Positions 51,144-62,041 of a stretch of DNA of 64,000 nucleotides are shown one piece after another. Each line of letters starts with the position of its first letter. The first letter of the stretch is position 1. Origin of the DNA: Rhizobium sp. NRK18 (GTDB taxonomy: Bacteria > Pseudomonadota > Alphaproteobacteria > Rhizobiales > Rhizobiaceae); assembly GCF_024385575.1 (NCBI RefSeq), contig NZ_JANFMV010000001.1, positions 2,509,681 through 2,573,680 on the forward strand. Reading direction: 5' to 3'. A program made the position numbers and the translations under genes. A model generated the notes under the pieces. That model was not told the DNA's origin. It ran no database searches and worked only from the letters and a program-made list of their open reading frames with translations.

Positions 51144-53345
51144 TCAGTTGGTCTTGTTCAGGTTGACGGCCCAGAACAGGGTTTCGCCCGAAGAGTCGTC
51201 GACGCCGTCATTGTCGGTCACGGCATAGGCCTGACCCGAGGCGTCGATCGTGAAGCCTTCGATCTTGTCGACGGCATAGCCGTGGGTTGCGGCCAGCATG
51301 TCCGGCAGCAGATCGTAGGCCAGTTCCTTCTTGACGGTCGGCAGTTCGCCACCGAGCGGCGCCGGCTTCAGTTCGGAAAGAGCAACCTTGTAGATCTTCT
51401 TGATCTTGGCGGCTTCGCCGATCTGGTTATCGCGCTCGACGATGTAAGCGTAATCGCCATTGGCGGTGATTTCCGACAGGCCGACCCAGCCGGCTTCGCC
51501 CTTGTCGAGCGGGTAGCGTACGGCGCCCCATTCCTTCGAGGACGGCTTATAGGAGACGAGCTTGACGAAGCCCTTCTCGTCATCCTTCCATTCGCGCTGC
51601 ACAGCCATCCACAGCGTCTCGTCGTCACCTTCGCCGACGCGGGTGATGCCTTCGAAGCCGAAGCGCACCTGGTTGGCGTTCATGCCTTCCGGAATGTCGA
51701 TCACCTGGTCGACGGCACCATCGGCGCCGGCGTGGAAGATCTGGTGCGGCACGTCCTTTTCCGGATTGCCTTCGTTGGCGATCCAGAAACCGCCCTTGCC
51801 GTCCAGCGTCAGGCCTTCCATGTCGCGGTGCTCCATCGTCGCGCCGTCCTTGGTGATGCGGATGGCGTCGGTGATGACGGCCGGCTTCTGCGTCGCGTCG
51901 ATGACGAAGATCGTCGGCTGAGCCGAATAGAAGCTGTCATTGGTGGCGTAGAGCTTGCCGGGTTCCTTGGCGTCGGCGGCGAGGCTCGAAAGCGCTCCGA
52001 AGCCGATCGGATTGCCGTCCTTGTCGTCGGCCGAAACGATCTCCGGGAAGGCCTTCTCGCCTTCGCCGAGTTCGTAGAGCATGACATGCGAGCGGGCGCC
52101 GCCATCTTCCACCAGGTCGGCCTCGTTGGCCGTGGCGATCAGGTTGCGCTGCGGGACGGCGATGATGCCTTCCGGAGCGATACCCGACGGCACGATCTGC
52201 ATCAGTTCCGGCTCGGCGCCGGTGTCCTTGTAGATGCCGACGACGGAAGCGCGCTCGGACATCACGAAGATGTAGTTCTGATCGCCGAACTTGGCGACTT
52301 CCAGGCCTTCCAGCTCAACGCCCTTCTTGCCGGCGCGCTTGTCGGGGAACATGCCGAGCTTGGCGATCTCGCGCTCGAGGCTCGGGCCGGACTCGTAGAG
52401 CACCTTGCCGGTCGTGTCGAAGATGGTGAAGCCGCGCGAACCGCCTTCGTAATCGCCTTCATCGGCAACGACGACGCGGTTGTCGTCCAGCCACTGGATG
52501 GAGTCGGGTTCGCGCTTGACGCCCTTCAGCGAGCCGGTGAAGTCGAGCTTGCCGTCCTTCTTGATGTCGACGCCGTCGATGTCAACTGCACCGGCGCTGA
52601 AGTGCGAGGTGACTTCGCCGGTCTTGCCGTCAACGATGACGATGTGGTTGTTTTCCTGAAGCGTCAGGGCGATCTGGCCCTTGTCGTTGATGTCGACAAA
52701 TTCCGGCTCCGGATCTTCCGGAGCGATCTCGGCGAGGCCGGTGACGTCGATCTTCTTCAGGCCGCCGCAATCGGCAGCGCCATCCTTGAAGGGAATGGTG
52801 ACGAGATAGCCCGCCGGCATCTGCGGCAGCTTGCCGTCGTTCAGCTCTTCATTGCGCTCGTTCTCGATGGCGATCGCGGCAAAGGAACCGTCCGGCGCGA
52901 TGGCGATCGAATCCGGCTGGCCGCCGAGATCGCAGGAGGCCTCGATGGCATGGCTCTTGACGTCGATGGTCAGGAGCTTGCCGCCGGTCTTGACGTAATC
53001 CTCGGACGTGTTGACGGCAGCAAAAACCTTGCCGAAGCGGGCGGCGACGGAGGTCGGCTCGCCGTCGGCCATGACCGCGCCGAGCGGCTTCGGGGCCTTC
53101 GGATCGGTGATGTCGACGAAGCCGACTGCGCCGAGCGGGCTGTCGGAATAGACGAGCGTGTTACCGTCTTCCGTCGCGGTGATGATTTCCGACGAGGTCG
53201 GCGTCTTGACGTCCTTGTCGGCCGGCAGGTTTTCCGCGACCGGGAAGGCTGCGATGCGGTTGAACACGGGTTCGGCGAATGCGGCAGCGGCAGTCGATGC
53301 CAGCAATGCTGCGGTCAGCGCCGCGCGGGAAAAAGTCGTCGTCAT
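51144..53345 (-). CDS. Secreted esterase-like-activity-of-phytase domain protein
   Basis: A 733-residue exported protein with a signal peptide (SRAALTAALLASTAAAAFA, cleaved before EPVFN). Beta-propeller-like repeats run through the first 400 residues (for example QPDSIAIAPDGSFAAIA, LPQMPAGYLVTIPF). The C-terminal half has the esterase-like phytase domain: HRDMEGLTLDGKGGFWIANEG, FGFEGITRVGEGDDETLWMAVQ and KIEGFTIDASGQAYAVTDNDG. Proposed periplasmic phosphoesterase, with no demonstrated substrate. It is a single gene. Confidence 0.88.
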   Translation of the reverse strand: MTTTFSRAALTAALLASTAAAAFAEPVFNRIAAFPVAENLPADKDVKTPTSSEIITATEDGNTLVYSDSPLGAVGFVDITDPKAPKPLGAVMADGEPTSVAARFGKVFAAVNTSEDYVKTGGKLLTIDVKSHAIEASCDLGGQPDSIAIAPDGSFAAIAIENERNEELNDGKLPQMPAGYLVTIPFKDGAADCGGLKKIDVTGLAEIAPEDPEPEFVDINDKGQIALTLQENNHIVIVDGKTGEVTSHFSAGAVDIDGVDIKKDGKLDFTGSLKGVKREPDSIQWLDDNRVVVADEGDYEGGSRGFTIFDTTGKVLYESGPSLEREIAKLGMFPDKRAGKKGVELEGLEVAKFGDQNYIFVMSERASVVGIYKDTGAEPELMQIVPSGIAPEGIIAVPQRNLIATANEADLVEDGGARSHVMLYELGEGEKAFPEIVSADDKDGNPIGFGALSSLAADAKEPGKLYATNDSFYSAQPTIFVIDATQKPAVITDAIRITKDGATMEHRDMEGLTLDGKGGFWIANEGNPEKDVPHQIFHAGADGAVDQVIDIPEGMNANQVRFGFEGITRVGEGDDETLWMAVQREWKDDEKGFVKLVSYKPSSKEWGAVRYPLDKGEAGWVGLSEITANGDYAYIVERDNQIGEAAKIKKIYKVALSELKPAPLGGELPTVKKELAYDLLPDMLAATHGYAVDKIEGFTIDASGQAYAVTDNDGVDDSSGETLFWAVNLNKTN

Positions 53346-53448
53346 GGGGACCCCCTGTCTCCTCGAATTGGAACCAGGCGGTTTTGCGCATCCTGCATGA
53401 CAGGCGCATGACAGAGCGCGCCAATATGCGACAATTTCGCACAGGACC

Positions 53449-53477
53449 CAAAGAAAACCCGGCTCTGGGCCGGGTTC
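53449..53477 (-). terminator. Terminator of ribN
   Basis: On the minus strand AACCCGGC and GCCGGGTT pair around a five-base loop and are followed by TTCTTT, a few bases beyond the ribN stop. Confidence 0.75.
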
Positions 53478-53484
53478 TCGAAGC

Positions 53485-54378
53485 TCAGGCGGAACGGCGC
53501 CGCCGTTCGTTCTGCATGATGAACAGCGAGGCGCCGAGGATCAGGACCGCACCGACCCAGAAGGAGACGGTCGGCGCATAGCCGAAGACGATCCAGCCGG
53601 CGAGCACGTTCAGCGGCAGTTTCAGATCGTCGAAGGGCTGCACATAGGCGGCATCGGCGGCGCGGTAGGCCCAGGTCAGGAGATACTGTGCGGCGGCCGT
53701 CAGGACGCCCATCAGCACCAGAAGCCCCAGCGCCAGGTCCGTCGGCACGACGAACCCGGCGCCGGCCGCCAGAACGCCGTTGACCGGCGTCAGCAGGACG
53801 AGAAGCCAGATGGTGATCGTCTCCGGCTTCTCATAGGCCGTCAGGTTCTTGGTGATCAGCGACGCGCCACCCCAGAGCAGCGCCGCGATGATCGGCAGGA
53901 GTGCCGCCGGCGTGAAGGCTTCGGACCAGGGCTGCAGGATGATCATCGCGCCGGTAAATCCGGTCGCAGTCGCCAGCCAGCGCACCACCCCTACCCGCTC
54001 GCCAAGGAAGAAGCGGGCACCAAGGATGATGAAGAAGGGCGAGGTCATCACGAGTGCGATCGCCTGTCCGATCGGCACGGAGGCAAGGCCGACGACCCAC
54101 GCTTCGACGCCGAGCGCCGAGAGGACGACACGCAGAAGGTGATGCCACGGCCGGTCGGTGCGCATGGCACTGAGACCGAGCCGCCAGATGACCGGCACGG
54201 ACAGGACGGAAGCGAAGGCATATTGCCAGAAGGCGGCAGACGCCGGCGGGAAGCCGAGCCGCATCGTCACCCATTGGGTGGCGGTATTGATGCCCGCAAA
54301 GGCGACACCGGCTGCGACCATCAGGATCGCGGCCGCCACCGGGCGGGACGGGTTGAGCACGAGGGAGCTCTGATTCAT
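53485..54378 (-). CDS. ribN: Riboflavin transporter RibN (EamA/DMT family)
   Basis: A 297-residue inner-membrane protein with ten hydrophobic helices in two EamA halves (about 15-145 and 155-290). Conserved pieces include ALGVEAWVVGLASVPIGQAIALVMTSPF and AAQYLLTWAYRAADAAYVQPFDDLKLP. The upstream FMN riboswitch strongly supports a flavin role: RibN was described in Rhizobium leguminosarum as a riboflavin transporter of this family. The start at 54376-54378 (MNQSSLVLNP) has GGAG about 10 bases upstream. Confidence 0.9.
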   Translation of the reverse strand: MNQSSLVLNPSRPVAAAILMVAAGVAFAGINTATQWVTMRLGFPPASAAFWQYAFASVLSVPVIWRLGLSAMRTDRPWHHLLRVVLSALGVEAWVVGLASVPIGQAIALVMTSPFFIILGARFFLGERVGVVRWLATATGFTGAMIILQPWSEAFTPAALLPIIAALLWGGASLITKNLTAYEKPETITIWLLVLLTPVNGVLAAGAGFVVPTDLALGLLVLMGVLTAAAQYLLTWAYRAADAAYVQPFDDLKLPLNVLAGWIVFGYAPTVSFWVGAVLILGASLFIMQNERRRRSA

Positions 54379-54483
54379 GTCTTTGTTTCTCCAAAAGAGA
54401 CCAACACAAATCAGGACGCATGAGGTGGAAAACGGCTTCAATCCCGCGCAGGAACCCCGCCCGGATTGCGACCGTCTCTCTCA

Positions 54484-54623
54484 TTCTCTTCCATCCGGAC
54501 TATCACCGTCGGCTCCGGAATTGCACCGGATCTGCTGACCCGCCGGACACCTGTCCAACGGCGCTCGCGGGCTTGGGGACGAACCCCTTACCGCCGGTGG
54601 GGACTTGCACCCCGCCCTGAGAA
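54484..54623 (-). promoter_or_regulatory. FMN riboswitch (RFN element)
   Basis: Read on the minus strand it begins CTCAGGGCGGGGTGCAAGTC and ends in GATAGTCCGGATGGAAGAGA, with the GGCGGTAA, GCCCGCGAGCGCC, GACAGG and GGTCAGCAGATCCGGT blocks between, all in RFN order. The five-arm junction is complete. It would sense FMN and turn off ribN expression when flavin is plentiful. A translational mechanism is likely because no terminator hairpin is evident before the ribN start. Confidence 0.97.
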
Positions 54624-54631
54624 CAGCCCAC

Positions 54632-54660
54632 AGATAGGATATCCCGACGCACCGGGCAAG
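54632..54660 (-). promoter_or_regulatory. Promoter of the ribN riboswitch transcript
   Basis: CTTGCC (54655-54660) and CTATCT (54632-54637) on the minus strand, spacer 17, matching the rhizobial CTTGAC-N17-CTATAT form. Transcription would begin near 54625, just before the aptamer. Confidence 0.65.
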
Positions 54661-54713
54661 AGCGCGGGGGTCCCGGCGGTGTTGACGCTGTGTTCTCAAG
54701 GATAGGACACAAT

Positions 54714-54746
54714 AGAAAAACCCGGTGCATTGCTGCACCGGGTTTG
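54714..54746 (-). terminator. Terminator of hupB
   Basis: AAACCCGGTGCA/TGCACCGGGTTT with a GCAA loop and a TTTTTC tail on the minus strand, 50 nt after the hupB stop. Confidence 0.85.
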
Positions 54747-54796
54747 AAACTCAATTCCTGCTTCCCTGCGGAGCGCCGGGAACAGCGTCAACCATA

Positions 54797-55069
54797 TTAG
54801 TTGACGGCGTCCTTCAGGCCCTTGCCGGCCGTGAACTTCGGAACGTTGCGAGCCGGGATGTCGACTTCCGCGCCCGTGGACGGGTTGCGGCCCTTGGAGG
54901 CTGCACGATGCGAAACGGTGAAGCTGCCGAAGCCGGCGAGACGGATGTCGCCACCGTTCTTGAGTTCAGCCTGAACGGTTTCGAAGAGCGCGTCGACTGC
55001 GGAAGCTGCATCTGCCTTGGTCAGACCGGCCTTTTCTGCAACTGCGGACACGAGTTCATTCTTGTTCAT
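54797..55069 (-). CDS. hupB: DNA-binding protein HU
   Basis: A 90-residue HU/IHF-fold nucleoid protein that bends DNA as a dimer. It starts MNKNELVSAVAEKAGL, has the core ELKNGGDIRLAGFGSFTV and the beta-ribbon arm ASKGRNPSTGAEVDIPARNVPKF with the intercalating proline. The gene has its own promoter and terminator and lies downstream of lon, the usual clpP-clpX-lon-hupB order. Confidence 0.97.
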   Translation of the reverse strand: MNKNELVSAVAEKAGLTKADAASAVDALFETVQAELKNGGDIRLAGFGSFTVSHRAASKGRNPSTGAEVDIPARNVPKFTAGKGLKDAVN

Positions 55070-55120
55070 GTTTCCACCCCTTTCATTGGTATGAAACGAC
55101 TCATTATCAAGCTCGGCGAG

Positions 55121-55149
55121 AGCATAGGGGAGCTATCGCCTGCTGCAAG
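55121..55149 (-). promoter_or_regulatory. Promoter of hupB
   Basis: CTTGCA (55144-55149) and TATGCT (55121-55126) on the minus strand with a 17-base spacer, about 50-80 bases before the hupB ATG and after the lon terminator. Confidence 0.6.
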
Positions 55150-55202
55150 CCAAAAGCCTTGCTACGCAGGGAAAAGCAAGCGTTTTTCGTTCGTATTTCA
55201 CA

Positions 55203-55232
55203 AAAAAGGCCGGCATGAATGCCGGCCTTTCG
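55203..55232 (-). terminator. Terminator of lon
   Basis: On the minus strand a near-perfect palindrome AAAGGCCGGCAT/ATGCCGGCCTTT is followed by TTTTTT, about 50 nt after the lon stop. The loop is only two bases if fully paired. Confidence 0.9.
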
Positions 55233-55284
55233 GTAAAATGTATCACTTCGGTCACAGAGCGGTCACGAGGTGGCCGCGCCGCAC

Positions 55285-57708
<2,424 letters not shown>

Positions 57709-58047
57709 TTCATGTCCTTTCAAGGGTTCCGTTTCCGGAACAATCGCCAAGGCTTGGGAGGCTTCCAGGCGATATCGGTTGTTTCCTAACAGTTGGAGTA
57801 TCGCATGGTCGTTTTCAAGGGCATCGCCCGTCCCCACGACCCTGGTCTCCCCGAGCCCGAAGCCTCAAATGAAGGCTAACCGAGCCACCTGTTCCGGAGC
57901 TTGCCGATATCACACGCACAGCACCCGCACAGGCCGCAAATGGATTCGGTCCATCTTTCACCGGATTGGTGGTGGACCGCAACGGCAAAGCTCGGCTTTT
58001 CAATGGCTAAGCGCAGATTCCAACCCGTTTTGCGACATATTCAAAGC
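57709..58047. other. Leader region of lon
   Basis: 339 bases before the lon start. A CTTGAAA on the minus strand near 57817-57823 resembles a heat-shock -35, but no convincing -10 follows at the right distance. No small gene was seen. Confidence 0.35.
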
Positions 58048-58075
58048 AAAAGGCCCGCGCAGTGGCGGGCCTTTT
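58048..58075 (-). terminator. Terminator of clpX
   Basis: AAAGGCCCGC and GCGGGCCTTT pair around a six-base loop with TTTTG after it on the minus strand, 24 nt beyond the clpX stop. Confidence 0.85.
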
Positions 58076-58098
58076 GATCTTTACTGAGAGACGGGGCC

Positions 58099-59376
58099 TT
58101 ACGCGGACGCGTTGGCCTTCTCTTCCTGCCGGTCGGCATAGATGTAGAGCGGACGGGCCGCACCGGTCACGACCTCGTCGGAGATCACAACTTCGCGAAC
58201 GCCTTCGAGCGTCGGCAGTTCGAACATGGTGTCGAGCAGGATCTTCTCCATGATCGAGCGCAGACCGCGGGCACCCGTCTTGCGGATGATCGCCCGGCGG
58301 GCAATCTCGCGCAGCGCATCCTCGTGGAAAGTCAGTTCGATGTCTTCCATCTCGAACAGGCGCTGGTACTGCTTGACGAGCGCGTTCTTTGGCTCCGACA
58401 GGATCTGGATCAGCGCATCCTCGTCGAGGTCTTCGAGCGTCGCCAGAACCGGCAGACGGCCGATGAATTCCGGGATGAGACCGAACTTCACCAGATCTTC
58501 CGGCTCGAGGTCGCGCAGGACGGCACCGACGCGGCGATCATCCGGAGCCTTGACGGTGGCACCGAAGCCGATCGAGGTCTTCTCGCCACGGGCGGAGATG
58601 ATCTTGTCGAGGCCGGCAAAGGCGCCGCCGCAGATGAACAGGATGTTGGTCGTGTCCACCTGCAGGAATTCCTGCTGCGGATGCTTGCGGCCACCCTGCG
58701 GCGGTACGGAAGCGACAGTGCCTTCCATGATCTTCAGAAGCGCCTGCTGAACGCCCTCGCCCGACACGTCGCGGGTGATCGAGGGGTTGTCGGACTTGCG
58801 GCTGATCTTGTCCACTTCGTCGATGTAGACGATGCCGCGCTGCGCCCGCTCGACGTTGTAGTCGGCAGCCTGCAGAAGCTTCAGGATGATGTTTTCGACA
58901 TCCTCGCCGACATAGCCGGCTTCGGTCAGCGTCGTCGCGTCGGCCATGGTGAACGGCACGTCGATGATGCGGGCTAGCGTCTGCGCAAGGTAGGTCTTGC
59001 CGCAGCCGGTCGGACCGACAAGCAGGATGTTCGACTTTGCAAGCTCGACGTCGCTGCCCTTCGAGGCATGCGCGAGGCGCTTGTAGTGATTGTGTACCGC
59101 GACCGACAGGATGCGCTTGGCGCCCTTCTGACCGATCACGTATTCGTCGAGGACCTCCATGATGTCCTGCGGCGTGGGAACGCCGTCACGGGACTTGACC
59201 ATCGAGGACTTGTTCTCTTCACGGATGATATCCATGCACAATTCGACGCATTCATCGCAGATGAACACCGTCGGTCCGGCAATCAGTTTCCGGACTTCGT
59301 GCTGGCTCTTGCCGCAGAACGAACAATAGAGGGTGTTCTTGGAGTCACCGCCGTTGCTGCCGCTGACCTTGCTCAT
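58099..59376 (-). CDS. clpX: ClpXP protease ATP-binding subunit ClpX
   Basis: A 425-residue AAA+ unfoldase that feeds substrates to ClpP. An N-terminal C4 zinc domain (CSFCGKSQ...CDECVELC, about 18-48) recruits adaptors. Walker A is [15 protein letters not shown] near 120, Walker B is [11 protein letters not shown] near 185, the pore loop is [10 protein letters not shown] near 155, and the ClpP-binding loop is [10 protein letters not shown]. About 300 nt separate it from clpP. Confidence 0.97.
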   Translation of the reverse strand: MSKVSGSNGGDSKNTLYCSFCGKSQHEVRKLIAGPTVFICDECVELCMDIIREENKSSMVKSRDGVPTPQDIMEVLDEYVIGQKGAKRILSVAVHNHYKRLAHASKGSDVELAKSNILLVGPTGCGKTYLAQTLARIIDVPFTMADATTLTEAGYVGEDVENIILKLLQAADYNVERAQRGIVYIDEVDKISRKSDNPSITRDVSGEGVQQALLKIMEGTVASVPPQGGRKHPQQEFLQVDTTNILFICGGAFAGLDKIISARGEKTSIGFGATVKAPDDRRVGAVLRDLEPEDLVKFGLIPEFIGRLPVLATLEDLDEDALIQILSEPKNALVKQYQRLFEMEDIELTFHEDALREIARRAIIRKTGARGLRSIMEKILLDTMFELPTLEGVREVVISDEVVTGAARPLYIYADRQEEKANASA

Positions 59377-59675
59377 ATCCTATTCCCTTCCAGCACGACG
59401 CGACGCTTTCCGAACGAAAAGGTTTCGCGCACATTAATCGCCGCTGATGGGGGCCCATTCGGTCTCTTCGCCACCACCAGCCTCGTTTTCAGGGGCACTG
59501 ACCGGAACCAAACCTTTTCGTGTTTGAATTCCGGAGGCAACGCATTCCCCTGAAACCCAAAAGCTATGTCACAAAACTTCAACATAGCCTTAAGACGCAC
59601 TATTAACCGGTTTTTGAGCCGAGGCCATCCCCCAAAATATTTCGAGGGCGGCCCGGGCGCCGGTCAATCGTCATT
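59377..59675. other. clpP-clpX intergenic region with a 12-base long-range inverted repeat
   Basis: 299 bases. ACGAAAAGGTTT (59414-59425) and its exact complement AAACCTTTTCGT (59510-59521) lie 84 bases apart and would draw the clpX leader into a loop that brings the distal arm close to the start codon. No clear promoter was found. No ORF of interest. Confidence 0.45.
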
Positions 59676-60305
59676 TCACGCAGCGTCGCCTTCGATCTCG
59701 GCGCGCGACGTCAGTACCTTGTCGATGAGGCCCCAATCCTGGGCTTCATTGGCATCCATGAAATTGTCGCGGTCGAGCGAAGTTTCAACTTCCTCGTAGG
59801 TACGCCCGCAATGCTTCACGTAAATTTCATTAAGCCGACGCTTCATCTTCAGGATGTCGCGGGCGTGACGCTCGATGTCGGACGCCTGGCCCTGGAACCC
59901 GCCGGACGGCTGGTGGACCATGATGCGGGCGTTCGGGGTGGCGAACCGCATGCCCTTCTCGCCGGCGGCGAGCAGCAGCGAGCCCATGGACGCGGCCTGA
60001 CCGATGCAGAGCGTCGTCACGGCCGGCCGGATGAACTGCATCGTGTCGTAGATCGCCATGCCGGAGGTGACGACACCGCCCGGAGAATTGATGTAGAGAG
60101 CGATTTCCTTCTTCGGGTTTTCCGCTTCCAGGAACAGCAGCTGCGCGCAGACCAGCGACGCGATATGATCTTCCACGGGGCCCGTCAGAAAGATAATCCG
60201 CTCTTTGAGAAGCCTGGAATAGATATCGTAGGAGCGTTCCCCGCGGTTGGTCTGCTCGACGACCATCGGCACCAGGGCCAAGGCGGTATCAACTGGGTTT
60301 CTCAT
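59676..60305 (-). CDS. clpP: ATP-dependent Clp protease proteolytic subunit
   Basis: A 209-residue ClpP serine protease; two heptameric rings make the barrel used by ClpX or ClpA. The triad is Ser106 ([14 protein letters not shown]), His131 (MVHQPSGG) and an Asp near 180 (LDRDNFMDA). The start at 60303-60305 ([13 protein letters not shown]) has AAGGA 6-7 bases upstream. Rhizobia have several ClpP paralogues; this one is adjacent to clpX and is the main partner. Confidence 0.97.
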   Translation of the reverse strand: MRNPVDTALALVPMVVEQTNRGERSYDIYSRLLKERIIFLTGPVEDHIASLVCAQLLFLEAENPKKEIALYINSPGGVVTSGMAIYDTMQFIRPAVTTLCIGQAASMGSLLLAAGEKGMRFATPNARIMVHQPSGGFQGQASDIERHARDILKMKRRLNEIYVKHCGRTYEEVETSLDRDNFMDANEAQDWGLIDKVLTSRAEIEGDAA

Positions 60306-60369
60306 TTGCTTCCTTTTATCCAACGTATTCCCGGCTCGCGCCCGGAATCAGTAAATTCATCCAATCCCT

Positions 60370-60399
60370 ACATAGAGTGTCGGGGTACGCAACTTCAAG
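60370..60399 (-). promoter_or_regulatory. Heat-shock (RpoH-like) promoter of clpP
   Basis: Minus strand CTTGAA (60394-60399), 17-base spacer, TCTATGT (60370-60376). It matches the alphaproteobacterial RpoH form CTTGAA-N17-CYTATNT at all but one -10 base. It lies 65-95 bases before the clpP ATG. Confidence 0.55.
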
Positions 60400-60675
60400 A
60401 GATGCGCCCGATAAGCTTGAAAAGCGTTATCCCGGCTTTTTGCAGGCAAATCGGCTCCAGTGGTCGCGGTCTTTTTCCCAAGTGCTGCATTAATTACCAG
60501 TTACGCAGAAACCACCCCACCGGTTTTCACTCCGGACGTGGTTAAGCAAGACTGAATTTCCACATGCGGCCTCCGGTATACGGGCACCCTGTCCGCCAAC
60601 GAGACACGCGTGGGCTTTCGTGGACCTGTTGTCAAATTTTAATCGGGGCCATCCGGCCGCTTTAAGCATCTGTCA
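60400..60675. other. Divergent gap before the GGDEF gene
   Basis: 276 bases between the clpP promoter and the GGDEF gene. ACCAC...CCGG-loop-CCGG...GTGGT (about 60512-60543) can form a two-part hairpin without a T-run. No gene was seen. Confidence 0.35.
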
Positions 60676-61989
60676 ATGCAAACGGTCGTAGCCTTACGTT
60701 ACGCAACGAACAGGCCCCTGACGACTTTGCCCGACCTCCGCATCGGATTGCTGTTTCTGACGGTGGAAACACTGACACTGTCAGTGCTGCTTCTCGTCGT
60801 ATGGCTGAATTCGCGGCGCAGTTCCTTCTATCTCTACTGGAGCATCGGCTTTGCGTTTCGAACCGCCGGCATCATTGCCCTGGCTATCAACAGCCAGACG
60901 CCCGGATTGTTGCCGGTCGAGTTTCCCAACGCCCTGACACTGTGGAGCATCAGCTTCTGGCTGGTCGGCATGCACAAGCTGTCGGGCCGCGCCGTGCCGC
61001 CGAACATCCTCTTTCCCGTCGCCGTTTGGCTGATCGGCATGCAACTGCCCGGCGCTCACGACAATCTCGTCTACAGAGCGGCCCTTTACGGCGTATCCAT
61101 GGCCGGCGGCTGCGTGATGCTCGCCTGGTCGTCGCTTTCCATTCCTGTCGGACGCACTGTCCAGCGGCACATCATCAGCGGCTTGTGGATCATGTTTGCC
61201 GTCAACGCCGCCGTCGTTTCGGTCTGTGTTGCGATCGAGCAGCCGGCAGACATTCTCGACCTTTCCGTCGGTCCGTTGTGCGGCGGGATCGGCGCGGCCG
61301 GGCTGATCGCCATGGTCGTCACCTGGGCCAGCATCGTCATGGACATGTCCCAGACCCGCCTGCGACACCTGGCGAGCAGCGATCCGCTGACCGGCGCCTT
61401 GAACCGGCGCGGGCTCGAGGAGGCATTCGCGCCGATGCTCGAGCACGGCAGGCACGTGCCGCTCGTCGCGATCCTTGTCTTCGACCTCGACCATTTCAAG
61501 CAGATCAACGACCTCCACAGCCACGATGCGGGCGACCAGGTGCTGACGTCGTTTGCGACGCTGGCCCGGGACGCAATCGGCGACCGTGGCATTTTCGCCC
61601 GCAGCGGCGGCGAGGAGTTCGTCGCCGCCATTCCGGTTTCCGGCCATCACGAAGCCGTGGCCCATGCGGAAGCCATCCGCATGCGTTTCGGATCGACCCA
61701 CCATCAGACGAAATCGGGCACCATCAGAGCGACGGTCAGCATCGGCATCGCCTTGATGCCGAACGATGAAGCCGACGTCAGCGACCTGATGCACGCCGCC
61801 GATGCCGCCCTCTACGAGGCGAAGGCGCGCGGCCGAAATCGCTGCGCCGTGCTGCATGACGGCGCGGTGCATGTCGTCCGCCGCGAGGCCGGCGAAGACA
61901 CGGTGGCCAACGACCCGGGCGGCCCCGAGTTCGGCCTGGATGCAAAGGAACGGCCACCGCTTCGTCCGCCCGTTCTGCAGGCCGGTTGA
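60676..61989 (+). CDS. Membrane-anchored diguanylate cyclase (GGDEF)
   Basis: A 437-residue protein with six or seven transmembrane helices in the first 225 residues (for example LLFLTVETLTLSVLLLVVWL, GAAGLIAMVVTWASIVM) and a cytosolic GGDEF domain (about 232-405). The active site GGEEF is at residues 311-315 and DLDHFKQIND contains the metal Asp, so it should make c-di-GMP. The RxxD inhibitory site expected nine residues before GGEEF is absent (G and G at the key positions). The membrane part resembles no named sensor. Confidence 0.9.
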   Translation: MQTVVALRYATNRPLTTLPDLRIGLLFLTVETLTLSVLLLVVWLNSRRSSFYLYWSIGFAFRTAGIIALAINSQTPGLLPVEFPNALTLWSISFWLVGMHKLSGRAVPPNILFPVAVWLIGMQLPGAHDNLVYRAALYGVSMAGGCVMLAWSSLSIPVGRTVQRHIISGLWIMFAVNAAVVSVCVAIEQPADILDLSVGPLCGGIGAAGLIAMVVTWASIVMDMSQTRLRHLASSDPLTGALNRRGLEEAFAPMLEHGRHVPLVAILVFDLDHFKQINDLHSHDAGDQVLTSFATLARDAIGDRGIFARSGGEEFVAAIPVSGHHEAVAHAEAIRMRFGSTHHQTKSGTIRATVSIGIALMPNDEADVSDLMHAADAALYEAKARGRNRCAVLHDGAVHVVRREAGEDTVANDPGGPEFGLDAKERPPLRPPVLQAG

Positions 61990-62041
61990 AAAACGGCGTG
62001 AGCGCTATCGGCCGTTTTCAAAATCCGCTACACCGCTCGCC

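Noticed and set aside
53831..54484. 217-codon frame overlapping ribN out of phase as a real protein
   Set aside because: It lacks hydrophobic or domain features while the ribN frame is a clear ten-helix transporter; retained only as a possible leader peptide start.
60512..60543. Two-part hairpin near the GGDEF gene as a riboswitch or terminator
   Set aside because: It has no T-run and matches no riboswitch consensus known to me.
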